DNA from: Bog-756 sp963745955
GTDB lineage: Bacteria > Actinomycetota > Acidimicrobiia > Acidimicrobiales > RAAP-2
NCBI GenBank assembly: GCA_963745955.1
Contig: CAVUZI010000007.1
Location: 930,001-994,000 of the forward strand
Length of the DNA stretch: 64,000 nucleotides
Direction: 5' to 3'
Each line of letters opens with the position of its first letter. Position 1 is the stretch's first letter. Shown here piece after piece: positions 46,134 through 56,300 of this stretch. Made by a program: the position numbers and the translations under genes. Under the pieces are notes generated by a model. The model worked only from the letters and a program-made list of their open reading frames with translations. It did not search any database and was not told where the DNA came from.

Positions 46134-47252
46134 TCACTCGAGCAGCGAGAACCCGCCGAGGCCGCTGGCTGCCATGTCGTAGCACAGGGTGTCGTAGGGC
46201 TCGATGATTCCATAGGTGACCTCGCCATCACACTCGAAGCGGGCGTGGTGTTGGTCGAGCCCGCAGATCCGCGCCCGTACCTCCGGATCGTTGGCGTCGT
46301 AGGTCTCCCCGGTCACCACGCCGTCCCCGACGTCCATCCCGTGCCAGATGTTCCCGTCCGGGGTTCCGCCGTTGGGACCGCCGTACATGCCACACCTGAG
46401 GAAGGCGATCTGGTTGCCGAGCCGCTCGAAGGTCATCGTCTTCTCCTCGCCGGAGGCGAACACGAGATCGACCTCCCCCGAGACGAGAAGGCGGGTGTCC
46501 GGCTCGAACCGGAGGCGGTGACGCCGACCCCGGAGCGTCTCGCTCCCCCGGCGCTCGTCCCCGAGGTTGTACAGGATGTGGTCCCCCCACACCCCGTACT
46601 CGTCGAACTCGACCCACTCCCCCGAATGGGGATGCTGGTACCCGCTCCACAGATCCGGGCCACCCACCCCGTCGCGGGTGCCCCAGTGGTGGTCCCGCGT
46701 GCCCAGGTAGCCGTCGGGCACGATCTCGAACCGCTCGCCGAAGGCGTCGACCCACCCGGACTGCCGGCCGAAGCCGTCGTAGCCGGCCACGCCGGCGAAC
46801 GGCCGGGTGCCGACGATCGACCCGCCGCCGAGCAACCGGTAGACCGGTCGCTTGGTGTCCATCCACGAGATGTCGAAGCGGATGCCGAACGGGTTCTCGT
46901 CGAGGCGCATCCTCCACTGGCGGAAGGGCTCGACCAACTCGAAGCCGACCGGGCCGACGGTCATGTCCATCCGGTTGAGACCGAGCTTGCGATGGGCCCT
47001 CACCGTGGTGTGACGTCCGCGGACGTTGACGATGGCGAAGGCCTCAGCGGTTCCGAGGTTCGGATAGATGCCCATGCCCGTCACGACCAGCAGGTCGCCC
47101 GTCCTGTCCTGGCAGGTGAACCACATCCGCTCGTAGGCCTGGACGTCCGACGTCCACATCACCCGTACCGGATGGGGGTGGTTGTGGATCATGAACTCGT
47201 CCAGGCCCGACATCGGGTAGTGCTCCCGACTGGCTTCGTAGAGGCCGCTCAC
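46134..47252 (-). CDS. Lipocalin-like (AttH/CrtC- or DUF7064-type) protein
   Basis: The 372-residue protein is rich in beta-strand, Trp and Tyr, with repeated HWG/WHG-type segments such as GTRDHHWGTRDG. I relate it tentatively to the actinobacterial DUF7064/7065 or hydroxyneurosporene-hydratase-like families. Such proteins bind or hydrate hydrophobic molecules. It starts at a GTG at 47252 and lies 16 bases before the P450, so the two may act on the same hydrophobic ligand. Confidence 0.55.
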   Translation of the reverse strand: MSGLYEASREHYPMSGLDEFMIHNHPHPVRVMWTSDVQAYERMWFTCQDRTGDLLVVTGMGIYPNLGTAEAFAIVNVRGRHTTVRAHRKLGLNRMDMTVGPVGFELVEPFRQWRMRLDENPFGIRFDISWMDTKRPVYRLLGGGSIVGTRPFAGVAGYDGFGRQSGWVDAFGERFEIVPDGYLGTRDHHWGTRDGVGGPDLWSGYQHPHSGEWVEFDEYGVWGDHILYNLGDERRGSETLRGRRHRLRFEPDTRLLVSGEVDLVFASGEEKTMTFERLGNQIAFLRCGMYGGPNGGTPDGNIWHGMDVGDGVVTGETYDANDPEVRARICGLDQHHARFECDGEVTYGIIEPYDTLCYDMAASGLGGFSLLE

Positions 47253-47435
47253 CGCTCCGGTCCCGGCGCACTGGGCTCGATCCGTTCACCACCGATGAAG
47301 CGTCTGGGACACTTCCGCACCTCCAGGCCTCCCGTGGCACCGATCCGTTGGCCGACCGGCAGCATCGTATGGTGCCCTCCGGTGGCCGTCAATCAACGCG
47401 GGGCCTGCGCCACCGGACCTGGCTCGCCGGATGGA

Positions 47436-48533
47436 TCACGGCAGGATGAGGTGGACGTCCCCGAATTCGTGCCAGCGGTATCCCTCGGCCAGTCCGGCGC
47501 GGTAGGAGTCGCGGAGCAGGTCGGGGCCGGCGATGGCCTCGAGCATCAACAGATGCGAGGAGGCGGGCTCGTGCCAGCCGGTGAGCAGACCGTCGGTGAT
47601 CCGGACCGGATGCTCGGGCGACACCACGAGATCGGTCCAGCCGTCGTAGGCGTGCGCCACCCCGTCGGGTCCGACCGAGGTCTCGAGGGCCCGGACCACC
47701 GTCGTCCCCACCGCCACGACGCGGTGCCCACCCCGGCGGGCGGCATTGACACGGTCGGCCGTCCACACGGGGACGTGCACCCGTTCCGGATAGGGCAGCT
47801 CGTCCTCACCCAGCGAGGCGACACCGGTGTGCAGGACCAGGGGGGTGACGGCCACACCCTTGGCCACCAGACGGGTGATGACCTCGGGGGTGAACGGCCG
47901 GCCGGCGCTCGGCATCTCCGCGCTCCCGGGCTCGGTGGCATAGACGTTCTGGTACATCTCGATCGGCCACGGCCGGCTGACATAGCCGTACCGGATGGGG
48001 CGCCCGTGGACCGCCAGCCAGCTGAGCGTCCGCCGGCCCAGGTGGAGGCTCGCCACCCACAGCCTGTCGCCGGCGCCATAGGGCTCGTCGAGGGTGAGCT
48101 CCGCACCTCCGGCCGCATGAAGACGCCGCGGCGGAGGGGATCCCTCCCACCGCTCGGTGGAGCGGCCCGAGAGCCGTCGGGGCTCCACCACCCACCGGTC
48201 GTCATCGAGCCGGGTGGAGAGATGGACAGCGAGCTCGGACCCGTCGTCGGCCACGACCTCGACGGCCGCCGGAATGGTGCCGGAGGTGTTGACCACCAGC
48301 GTGTCACCGGCCTCGAGGAACTTCGGCAGGAAGCTGAAGGAGCTGGGGACGAGCGACCGGTCGCGCTTGGTGGCGACCAGCATGCGGACGGCATCGCGGG
48401 TCAGCCCCCGAGCCTCCGGTGGCTCGGACGCCTCGAGCGCGGCGGGGAGGTCGTAGGTGAATCGGGCCGGCCCGGGCGCGGATGACGCGGCGGTCGGCGG
48501 CACGTCGGCCGGTGGCACGGTGGCGGTCGTCAT
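47436..48533 (-). CDS. QueA-like S-adenosylmethionine:tRNA ribosyltransferase-isomerase family protein
   Basis: The 365-residue protein follows the QueA fold: an N-terminal segment with KRDRSLVPSSFSFLPKFLEAGDTLVVN, a GAELTLDEPYGAGDRLW strand and a C-terminal WHEPASSHLLMLEAIAG ... YRAGLAEGYRWHEFGDVHLIL. Authentic QueA makes epoxyqueuosine in tRNA. No other queuosine gene (tgt, queC-F, queG) is seen here, and it sits in an operon with an SDR and near catabolic genes, so a different substrate is possible. The ATG at 48531-48533 overlaps the SDR stop (ATGA). Confidence 0.75.
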   Translation of the reverse strand: MTTATVPPADVPPTAASSAPGPARFTYDLPAALEASEPPEARGLTRDAVRMLVATKRDRSLVPSSFSFLPKFLEAGDTLVVNTSGTIPAAVEVVADDGSELAVHLSTRLDDDRWVVEPRRLSGRSTERWEGSPPPRRLHAAGGAELTLDEPYGAGDRLWVASLHLGRRTLSWLAVHGRPIRYGYVSRPWPIEMYQNVYATEPGSAEMPSAGRPFTPEVITRLVAKGVAVTPLVLHTGVASLGEDELPYPERVHVPVWTADRVNAARRGGHRVVAVGTTVVRALETSVGPDGVAHAYDGWTDLVVSPEHPVRITDGLLTGWHEPASSHLLMLEAIAGPDLLRDSYRAGLAEGYRWHEFGDVHLILP

Positions 48534-49224
48534 GGCCGCACCCAGTCGGTGGCCCGGTACCGACCGCTCGGTGCTCCCGACGCGGAGCAGTCGCTGCAGA
48601 GCCGGAACCACCGACTCGGGCTCGGGCCGGTCCGAGATGTCCTCACCGGGAAAGGCTGCCTGGTGCATGTCGGTCCGCATGTCCCCGGGATCGAACTGGT
48701 AGATCTGCAGCTTCGGCTCCTCCGCGGCCAGGACCCGGTGGAGCTGGTCCAGTGCCGCCTTGGAGGATCCGTACCCGCCCCACCCTTCGTAGGCCTCGAC
48801 GGCGGCATCCGACGACAGCGACACGACGGTGCCGCCCGAGCGCCTCAACAGGGGCAGGGCCAGCTGGACCAGGGCGAGAGGAGCCACGACATTCACCTCG
48901 TAGACGGTCCGCAGCGCGTCGAGCGGGAACTGCTCGAGGTTGGGCAGGGGGCTGGGTCCGAGCTCGCTGGCGTTGTTGACCAGGAGATCCAGCCCACCGA
49001 GACCGGCGGCCTCGGCGACCAACGTGGCCCGATGATCGGGATCGGCGATATCGCCGACGACCGGCCGGACAGGGCCGCCCAGGGCTTCCAGGCGCTTCCG
49101 CCACCGCGCCGAGCGACTCGGCGTTGCGGCCGTCGATGACCAGACCCCATCCGCCCTTGGCCAGATCAGTGGCGAGCGCACGTCCGAATCCTCGCGAAGC
49201 TCCGGTGACAATGGCGACTGGCAT
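48530..49224 (-). CDS. Short-chain dehydrogenase/reductase (two +1 frameshifts)
   Basis: The classical SDR has the Rossmann motif VTGASRGFG (residues 5-13), NNASELG, and the catalytic YGSSK (Tyr-x3-Lys), about 230 residues. Extra bases near 49105 and 48568 put the start, middle and end in three frames. The true end RYRATDWVRP-stop at 48530 uses the same ATGA as the next gene; read uncorrected it would fuse to the QueA-like protein. The ATG at 49222-49224 is the natural start. It is divergent from soxR. Confidence 0.83.
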
Positions 49225-49272
49225 GTGATTCCTCGTTTCCTCGTCCGGCGGTGACATCACATGCAACGGTAA

Positions 49273-49296
49273 ATGTTAAAGTAATGTTTAAGTCAA
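49273..49296. promoter_or_regulatory. AT-rich direct repeat and promoter between SDR and soxR
   Basis: Two 11-base direct repeats, ATGTTAAAGTA (49273-49283) and ATGTTTAAGTC (49284-49294), stand out from the ~70% GC background. On the minus strand TTGACT (49291-49296) forms a -35 for the SDR, with a weak -10 within the repeat. The motif resembles TetR-type operators of fatty-acid or steroid catabolic genes (inference). A short CCTC-ACTGC-GAGG inverted repeat further right could be a SoxR half-site pair. Confidence 0.5.
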
Positions 49297-49359
49297 CCCC
49301 TTGTTCGGAGACGACCTCACTGCGAGGCATCGTCCGGACCGGAAGATCGGCAGGACCGG

Positions 49360-49797
49360 ATGCAGGATTTGCTCACCATCGGAGAAGTGGCCGAACGCAG
49401 CGGGATGGCCGCATCGGCCATCCGCTTCTACGACCGGCAGGGGCTCATCCAGGCCGAGCGCACGCCGAGCGGTCAGCGGCGGTTCCGTCGCGACGTCCTC
49501 CGGCGCATCGCGTGCATCCGCATCGCCCAGCGGGTGGGACTCAGCCTGCAAGAGATCGTCGACGCGCTCGCCGATCTGCCTGCCGACCGGGCACCGAACC
49601 AGCAGGACTGGCAGCGGCTCACCCGCGGCTGGCGCGATCGGCTCGATCAGCGAATCGCCCTGCTCGAGGCCCTTCGCGGCGGCTTGTCGAGCTGCATCGG
49701 CTGCGGCTGCCTCTCGTTGCGCACCTGCTCGCTGTCCAACCCTGGAGATCTGGCCGCGGCGCTCGGCCCCGGGCCCGGGTACCTGCCCGTGGACTGA
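49360..49797 (+). CDS. soxR: Redox-sensing MerR-family regulator SoxR
   Basis: The 145-residue protein has a MerR HTH (LLTIGEVAERSGMAASAIRFYDRQGL) and the SoxR [2Fe-2S] cluster loop CIGCGCLSLRTC near residue 112-123. In actinobacteria SoxR responds to redox-active compounds rather than superoxide (family knowledge), and often controls oxidoreductases such as the divergent SDR. The ATG at 49360 gives the standard length. Confidence 0.92.
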   Translation: MQDLLTIGEVAERSGMAASAIRFYDRQGLIQAERTPSGQRRFRRDVLRRIACIRIAQRVGLSLQEIVDALADLPADRAPNQQDWQRLTRGWRDRLDQRIALLEALRGGLSSCIGCGCLSLRTCSLSNPGDLAAALGPGPGYLPVD

Positions 49798-49893
49798 CCT
49801 CGGGGCCCGATCCCGTGAGCGGCGATACGATCCGATGGTCCGGCCGCCGGCCTACCGGCTCATCCGGCCGTGCCGAAAGAGGGGACCGAGAGG

Positions 49894-50865
49894 ATGACTC
49901 GCATCAATACGGTGAGGGGACCGATCGAGGGGGGCGACCTCGGATCGACCCTCATGCACGAGCACGTCTTCGTGCTGAGTCCCGAAATCGAGAAGACGGC
50001 GGCGGAATGGGACGAAGAACGTGCGCAGGCCATCGCCGTGCAGCGTCTGCGGGAGCTGAAGGACAGTGGGGTGGACACCATCGTCGACCTGACGGTCATC
50101 GGTCTCGGACGCTTCATCCCCCGCATCGTCTCCGTGGCCGAGCTGGTTCCCGACATCAACATCATCGCCGCCACCGGTGTCTATACGTACAACGAAGTGC
50201 CCATGTACTTCCATTTCCGGGGCCCGGGCACGATCACGGGCGGTCCGGAGCCGATGACCGAGCTCTTCGTCAGAGAGATCCGTGAGGGCATCGGCGAGAC
50301 CGGGGTTCGGGCCGGCATCCTCAAGTGCGCGACGGACAGGGCCGGAATCACCCCGGGCGTCGAGCGCGTTCTGCGGGCCGTGGCCCAGGCGCACCGGCAG
50401 ACCGGCACGCCCATCACCACCCATACCCCCACCCCCCCGGAACCGTGGGGGCTCGAGCAGCAACGGATCCTGGCCGAGGAGGGCGTCGACCTCAACCAGG
50501 TGGTCATCGGCCACTCGGGCGGGACACTGGACACCCGCTACCACGAGTCGATCATCGCCAACGGTTCGTACGTCGGCTTCGATCACTTCGGCATCGGCAC
50601 CTTCTCGTTGGCCGAGCGCATCGAAGCCGTCAACGTGCTCTGCCAGCGGGGCCACGCCGACCGGATCGTGCTGTCCCACGACGCCATGTGCCATGTCGAC
50701 TGGTTTCCGCCCTCCGTCTCTGCCGCGTGGAAGGAGTGGCGGTGGACGCACATCCCCGACGACGTCCTCCCCCAGATGCTGCGTTCGGGAATCAGCCAAG
50801 CGGACATCTCGACGATGATGATCGAAAACCCACGTCGCATCCTCGAAGGATGCGAACCGTACTGA
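49894..50865 (+). CDS. Phosphotriesterase-family metal-dependent hydrolase
   Basis: The TIM-barrel protein of about 323 residues has the metal ligands HxH in LMHEHVF, the carboxylated Lys in ILKCATD, then H in TTHTP, H in IGHSGG, and D in LSHDAMC. Members include lactonases and PTE-like hydrolases. A lactonase role toward a catabolic intermediate is plausible in this island. The ATG at 49894 is favoured, but an in-frame GTG at 49870 is also possible; GAGGGG lies about 10 bases before the ATG. Confidence 0.85.
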   Translation: MTRINTVRGPIEGGDLGSTLMHEHVFVLSPEIEKTAAEWDEERAQAIAVQRLRELKDSGVDTIVDLTVIGLGRFIPRIVSVAELVPDINIIAATGVYTYNEVPMYFHFRGPGTITGGPEPMTELFVREIREGIGETGVRAGILKCATDRAGITPGVERVLRAVAQAHRQTGTPITTHTPTPPEPWGLEQQRILAEEGVDLNQVVIGHSGGTLDTRYHESIIANGSYVGFDHFGIGTFSLAERIEAVNVLCQRGHADRIVLSHDAMCHVDWFPPSVSAAWKEWRWTHIPDDVLPQMLRSGISQADISTMMIENPRRILEGCEPY

Positions 50866-50940
50866 ACGGGGCCCAATGAGCAGACCAGGGGACCCGGAGC
50901 CGTCCGCGGTTCCCATCGGGCCGACCGGAGATGGGCCGTA

Positions 50941-52498
50941 GTGGCCGGACCCGGCACCCAACCCGACGAGATCGGCGCCATGGCGGACCGGCACCCCTCG
51001 GCCGTCGCCTGGCACAACCTCGCCGACGGGAGCGACCTGACCTTTGCCACCTGGCACACCCAGTCGAACCGGCTGGCCCGGGGACTCGTCGAGCACGGCC
51101 TCGAACCGGGGGACCGGGTGGTCATCGCCATCGCCCCCGAGGAACCCTTTCCATGGCTCATCGCCTATGCCGCCGTCCACCGTGCCGGAGCCGTCGCGGT
51201 TCCGGTCAACACCAGGCTGGCCGGACCGGAGCTCGGGGCCATTCTCGCCCATGCCGAGCCGACGGTGGTCCTGGCCAGCCCCGGCGTCGGAGGCGTCCTG
51301 CCCCGGAACGCACCCGCCGGCCCGTCGCCTGTCCGGGTGGCGGCCACGACCGACGGCGAAGGGGGGACCCTGGCCTGGGCGGACCTCTCGCACCCGGACG
51401 GCTCGGAGCTCGACCGGGGCCCGAGGTCGGACCGGTCGACCGAGATCATGGACATCATGTACACCTCGGGGACGACCGGGGCTCCCAAAGCCGTCGTCGT
51501 CCGGTACGGCCCGCCGCGTACCGGACCGGCCCCGGCGTGGAACGGACTGGGGTTCATGACCGCCTCGCCGTTCTCGACGACCAGTGGGGTGTTGCTGGTC
51601 TACGGACCGATGAGCGGCGGGCTCAGCGGGTGGTACCTCCCCCGTTTCGATCCGGGTGCCTGGCTGGCGTGCGACCGAGGATCGCCGGCCGGTGGCGTCG
51701 TTCATCGTCCCGGCCATGGCCCAGCTCATCGTGGCCCACCCACGCTTCGCCACCACGGACCTCACCAGCCTGGCCGCGGTCACCATCGGTGGGGCCCCGG
51801 TCGCCCGGGCCACACTCGCCCGCCTGGGAGAACGGCTGTCCCGGGCCGACGTGCTGGTCGGCTACGGGCTCACCGAGTTCGGCGCGGTCAGCCGCTCGCC
51901 GTCCGGAGACCAGGGCCGTCACCTCGGCTCGGCCGGCCGGGCCCTGCCCGGCGTCGAGATCCGGATCGTGGACGACGACGGTGACGAGGCTCCACCCGGG
52001 CAGGTGGGCGAGATCACCGTGCGGGGACCGGGCGCCCACCGCGCGTACTACAGGGAAGAGACCGCCACCGGTCGGACGTGGCGGGACGGTTGGCTGTTCA
52101 GCGGGGACATCGGCTACCTCGACGAGGACGGCTTCCTCTGGATCACCGGGCGCACCAAGGACCTGATCATCCGGGGAGGCCACAACATCGCTCCGGGCGA
52201 GGTCGAAGAGGCGCTCTTCGCCCACGAGGACGTGGTCGACGCGGTGGTGGCCGGCATTCCCCACGACGTTCTCGGTGAGGATGTGGGAGCCTGGGTCGTG
52301 CTGCAGAAGGGCTCCGCTGCGACCGCTCCCGATCTGCGCCGGTTCCTCCTCGAGCGTCTGGCCGACTTCAAGGTCCCCCGCACACTGCACCTCGTTCCCT
52401 CGCTGCCCCGGAATGCCGCCGGCAAGGTCTTGAAGCGCGAGCTCGGAGCAGCGCCGTCGGCCGACCGCGCACCGCCGCCACCGGGGCCCCGGCGATGA
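50941..52498 (+). CDS. AMP-forming acyl-CoA synthetase (+1 frameshift)
   Basis: The product is about 515 residues from a GTG. The P-loop motif MYTSGTTGAPKAVVVR is near residue 175, YGLTEFGAVSRSP near 310, WLFSGDIGYLDEDGFLWITGRTKDLIIRGGHNI near 385-415, and the catalytic Lys motif in NAAGKVLKREL. One extra base near 51668 separates DPGAWLA from TEDRRPVASFIVPAM. The stop overlaps the following enoyl-CoA hydratase ATG. It likely forms the first steps of a beta-oxidation-like branch. Confidence 0.87.
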
Positions 52499-53367
52499 GC
52501 AACCCCGATCCGGCCGTCCTCACCGAGACGATCGGTGCCGTGTTCCGCCTGACCCTCAACCGGCCCGAGCGCCACAACCCACTGACGCCGCGCTGCATCC
52601 GGGAGATCCTGGCCGGCGTGGCCGCCGCCGAGGACGACGCCGGCATCCGGGCGGTCGTGATCCGCGGCTCGGGGCCTTCGTTCTCATCGGGCTACGGGAT
52701 ACTGGCGGAGGACATCGAACCACAGGACGAACGGGCACCGAGCGGCATCGAGGCCGACGTGACGGCCATGCTCGGGCTGGGCGCCGGCTGGGCCCGGATC
52801 TGGGACTGCCGCATTCCCGTCATCGCCCAGGTGCACGGGAACTGCCTGGCCGGAGGCACCGACCTCGCCCTGCACTGCGACATCGTGCTGGCCGCTGACG
52901 ACGCCCGGTTCGGCTTCCCCCCGGTCCGGTCCATGGGCGTGCCGCCGACCAACATGTGGCTCTACCACCTCGGTCCCCAGTGGACCAAGCGACTGCTCTT
53001 CACCGGGGACACCGTGAGCGGGGCCGAGGCCGCCTCGATCGGCCTGGTGCAGGAGGCGGTGCCGGCGGGCCGCCTCGACGAGCACGCACTCCTCCTGGCC
53101 ACGCGGATGGCCATGGTCGGCCGGGACCTGCTCACCGCCAACAAACGGGTCATCAACCAGGGTGTCGAGCTCATGGGCCGGTCCCAACTGCAGCGGTTCG
53201 CCGCGCTCAACGACGCCGTCGCCCACCGGACCCCGGATGCCCGTGCCTTCACGGCCCGGGCCGGGGAGATCGGCCTCAAGCAGGCCGTCAACGAGCGGGA
53301 CGCTCCGTTCGACCGCCCCGGTGGGGTGCCCGACAACGAGGAGCGACCGCCGCCGGCACACCCGTAG
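52495..53367 (+). CDS. Enoyl-CoA hydratase/isomerase-family protein
   Basis: The 290-residue crotonase protein has oxyanion-hole segments SSGYGILAED and GNCLAGGTDLALHCDIVLAADDARFGFP. It is distinct from the 32-33 kb paralog. It overlaps the upstream ligase stop by four bases (ATGA), and its stop TAG precedes the Lhr start by a few bases. The substrate is unknown. Confidence 0.88.
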   Translation: MSNPDPAVLTETIGAVFRLTLNRPERHNPLTPRCIREILAGVAAAEDDAGIRAVVIRGSGPSFSSGYGILAEDIEPQDERAPSGIEADVTAMLGLGAGWARIWDCRIPVIAQVHGNCLAGGTDLALHCDIVLAADDARFGFPPVRSMGVPPTNMWLYHLGPQWTKRLLFTGDTVSGAEAASIGLVQEAVPAGRLDEHALLLATRMAMVGRDLLTANKRVINQGVELMGRSQLQRFAALNDAVAHRTPDARAFTARAGEIGLKQAVNERDAPFDRPGGVPDNEERPPPAHP

Positions 53368-53381
53368 TGTGGGATGTAGAC

Positions 53382-56300
53382 GTGACCGCACCGCTCCGAA
53401 CCGCCAGGGCCGATCCAGGGCCGCTCTCGCCTGGCTCAGCCGCGCCCGGCGTCCGGGGCGTGGAGCCCCGGCAGCCGCCGCCCACCGGCCGGGCAGGACT
53501 CGACGACCTCCCCGAGGACTCGATCCTCCGCACGTTCCATCCGGCGGTGGCCAGCTGGTTCCTCCGGTGCTTCCCGTCCGGGCCCACCGAGCCGCAACGT
53601 CGGGCGTGGCCACACATCATGTCCGGAACCGACGTGCTGGTGGCCTCCCCGACCGGAACCGGCAAGACGCTCACCGGTTTTCTGGTGGCGATCGACGCCG
53701 CCTACCGGGCCCGGGCCGAAGCCACGCAGGAGCCCGCACCCAGGTCCGGGCCCGGGGTGGTCTACGTCTCCCCGCTGAGGGCGCTCACCGTCGACGTCCA
53801 CGAGAACCTGCAACGGCCGCTCGCCGGCATCGCCGAAGAGGCCGCACGGCTGGGGCTTGCCGCGCCGGATCTCTCGGTGGCCGTGCGGACCGGCGACACC
53901 CCGCCGGCCGAGAGGGCGGCCATGCGACGGTCGCCTCCCGACCTGTTGGTCACCACCCCCGAGTCCCTCTACCTGCTCCTCACGGCGGCGTCGTCCCGGA
54001 CCATGCTCCAGGGGGTTCACACCGTGATCGTCGACGAGGTGCACACCCTGGCCCGTGACAAGCGCGGAGCCCATCTCGCACTGAGCCTCGAGCGGCTGGG
54101 CGCACTGGTGGAGGCCCAGGGGAACCGGCTCCAGCGCATCGGGCTGTCGGCCACCCAGCGACCGCTCGACGTGGTGGCCGATCTCCTCTCGGGGTCGGGT
54201 CCGTCCCGCTCCTCCACCGCCATCGTCGACTGCGGCCACCGGCGGGACCTCGACGTGGACATCGAGCTCCCCCAGACCGAGCTCGAAGCCGTGGCCAGCG
54301 GCTCACAGCTCTCAGATGTGTTGGACCGTATCGCCGCACATGTCCTCGAGCACCGGACCACCCTCATCTTCGTCAACACGCGCAAGATGGCCGAGCGGGT
54401 CGCCCACCAGCTGGCCATCCGGCTCGGGACGCAGGCCGAGGCCGACGACGAAGCTCCTGATGACGTCTTCGACGGTGCCGACCGTGCCGCCGCCCCGAGC
54501 GCGGCTGCGGAGATGATCGGCGGCACCCTGGACGGACCTGTCGGGGCGGTCCCCCATTTCGATCCGATCGACGCCGCGCTCCAGGTGGCGGCCCACCACG
54601 GCAGCCTCTCGACCGCCCGGCGCCGTATCGTCGAGCAGCGCCTGCGGGCCGGCGATCTCCGTGCGCTGGTGGCGACGGCCTCACTCGAGCTGGGTATCGA
54701 CGTCGGGCCTGTCGAACTGGTGTGCCAGATCGGATCGCCGAGGGCCATCGGCACCTTCCTCCAGCGGGTGGGACGGGCCAACCACCAACTCGAGGGCACC
54801 CCCGCCGGTCGGCTGTACCCGCTCACCCGGGACGAGCTTGTCGAGTGCACCGCCCTCCTGGCCGGAGTCCGGGCCGGGCATCTCGACGTGTTGCAACCGC
54901 CGGTGTCACCTCTGGACGTGCTGGCCCAGCAGCTCGTGGCCGAGGTGGCGGCAGCCGGCGAGTGGGATGTCGGAGCCCTCTTCGAGCTGGTCCGACGGGC
55001 AGCACCCTACGCGGACCTCTCCCGGGACAGCTTCGACGACGTGGTCGAACTGGTCTCGTGGGGAATCCAGACCGGACGCGGTCGGCGCGGCGCCCATCTC
55101 CACCACGACGCCGTCAACGGTCGCCTCCGCGCTCGACGCGGCGCACGGCTGGCCGCCCTCACCAGCGGAGGGGCCATCCCGGAGACGGGCGACTATCGCG
55201 TGGTCCTCGATCCCGACGGGATCACCGTGGGATCGGTGCATGAGGACTTCGCCGTGGAGGCCACCGCCGGCGACATCTTCCTGCTCGGCACCCACTCCTG
55301 GCGCGTCGCCAAGGTCGAGACCGGGACCGTGCGCGTCCACGATGCCGGCGACCTGCCGCCCACCATCCCCTTCTGGCTGGGTGAGGCGCCGGCGCGCACC
55401 GCCGAGCTCTCCGAGGAGGTCGGCGCTCTCCGCTCCGAGCTCGAGCCGCTGTTGGCCGCGGGCGACGGCGTGGGGGCACGAGCGGCCGTGCGCGCCCGGG
55501 CCGGGGTGTCCGAAGAGGTCGCCGATCAGGTCACGGCCTACCTGGGAGCCGGACTCGCCGCGCTGGGAGCACTTCCCACCCGGGAGCACATCGTGATCGA
55601 GCGGGTCTTCGACGAGTCGGAGGGCACCCAGCTGATCGTCCACGCCCCGTATGGCGGACGCATCAACAGGGCGCTCGGACTCGCCCTGCGCAAGCGGTTC
55701 TGCGTCTCCTTCGACTTCGAGCTCCAGGCGGCGGCGGACGACGACACCGTCGTGCTGTCCCTCGGGCCCCAACACAGTTTTCCGCTGTCCCAGGTGCCGA
55801 AGATGCTGCAGAGCGGTACGGCCACCGAGGTGCTGACCCAGGCCATCCTCCTCCACCCGATGCTGGCCGCCCGCTGGCGTTGGAACCTGAACAGGGCTCT
55901 CGTGGTCCCGCGTTCGCGTGGCGGCCAGCGCCGGCCGATCCATCTGCAGCGCATGGAAGCCGACGACCTCCTGGCCGCGGCATGGCCGGCCCTGGCCGCC
56001 TGTCAGGAGAACGCCGGCCCCGGTCCCGTGCCCGTGCCCGACCACGTGCTCGTCCGCCAGTCGGTTGCGGACTGCCTGACCGAGCCGCTCGACGCCGCCG
56101 GTCTGGTCTCCCTGCTCGACGACCTGGAGACGGGTCGGGTCGGGGTCCACCTCGTCGAGTCCGCCGAGGCGTCCCCACTCGCCCACGGCATCCTGACCGG
56201 GCGCCCCTTCACGTTCCTCGACGGCGCACCGCTGGAGGAACGCCGCACCCGGGCCGTCCCGATCAGCCGTGGACTCGGACCGCCGGGCGCCGGCGGCCTG

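Noticed and set aside
47436..49211. A 591-residue SDR-QueA fusion
   Set aside because: The SDR has a natural end RYRATDWVRP plus stop in the next frame, using the same ATGA as the QueA-like start; the fusion is produced by one extra base.
30671..51672. Programmed ribosomal frameshifting
   Set aside because: The breaks are at many unrelated conserved genes, lack common slippery sequences, and are all of one type, which fits sequence error better.
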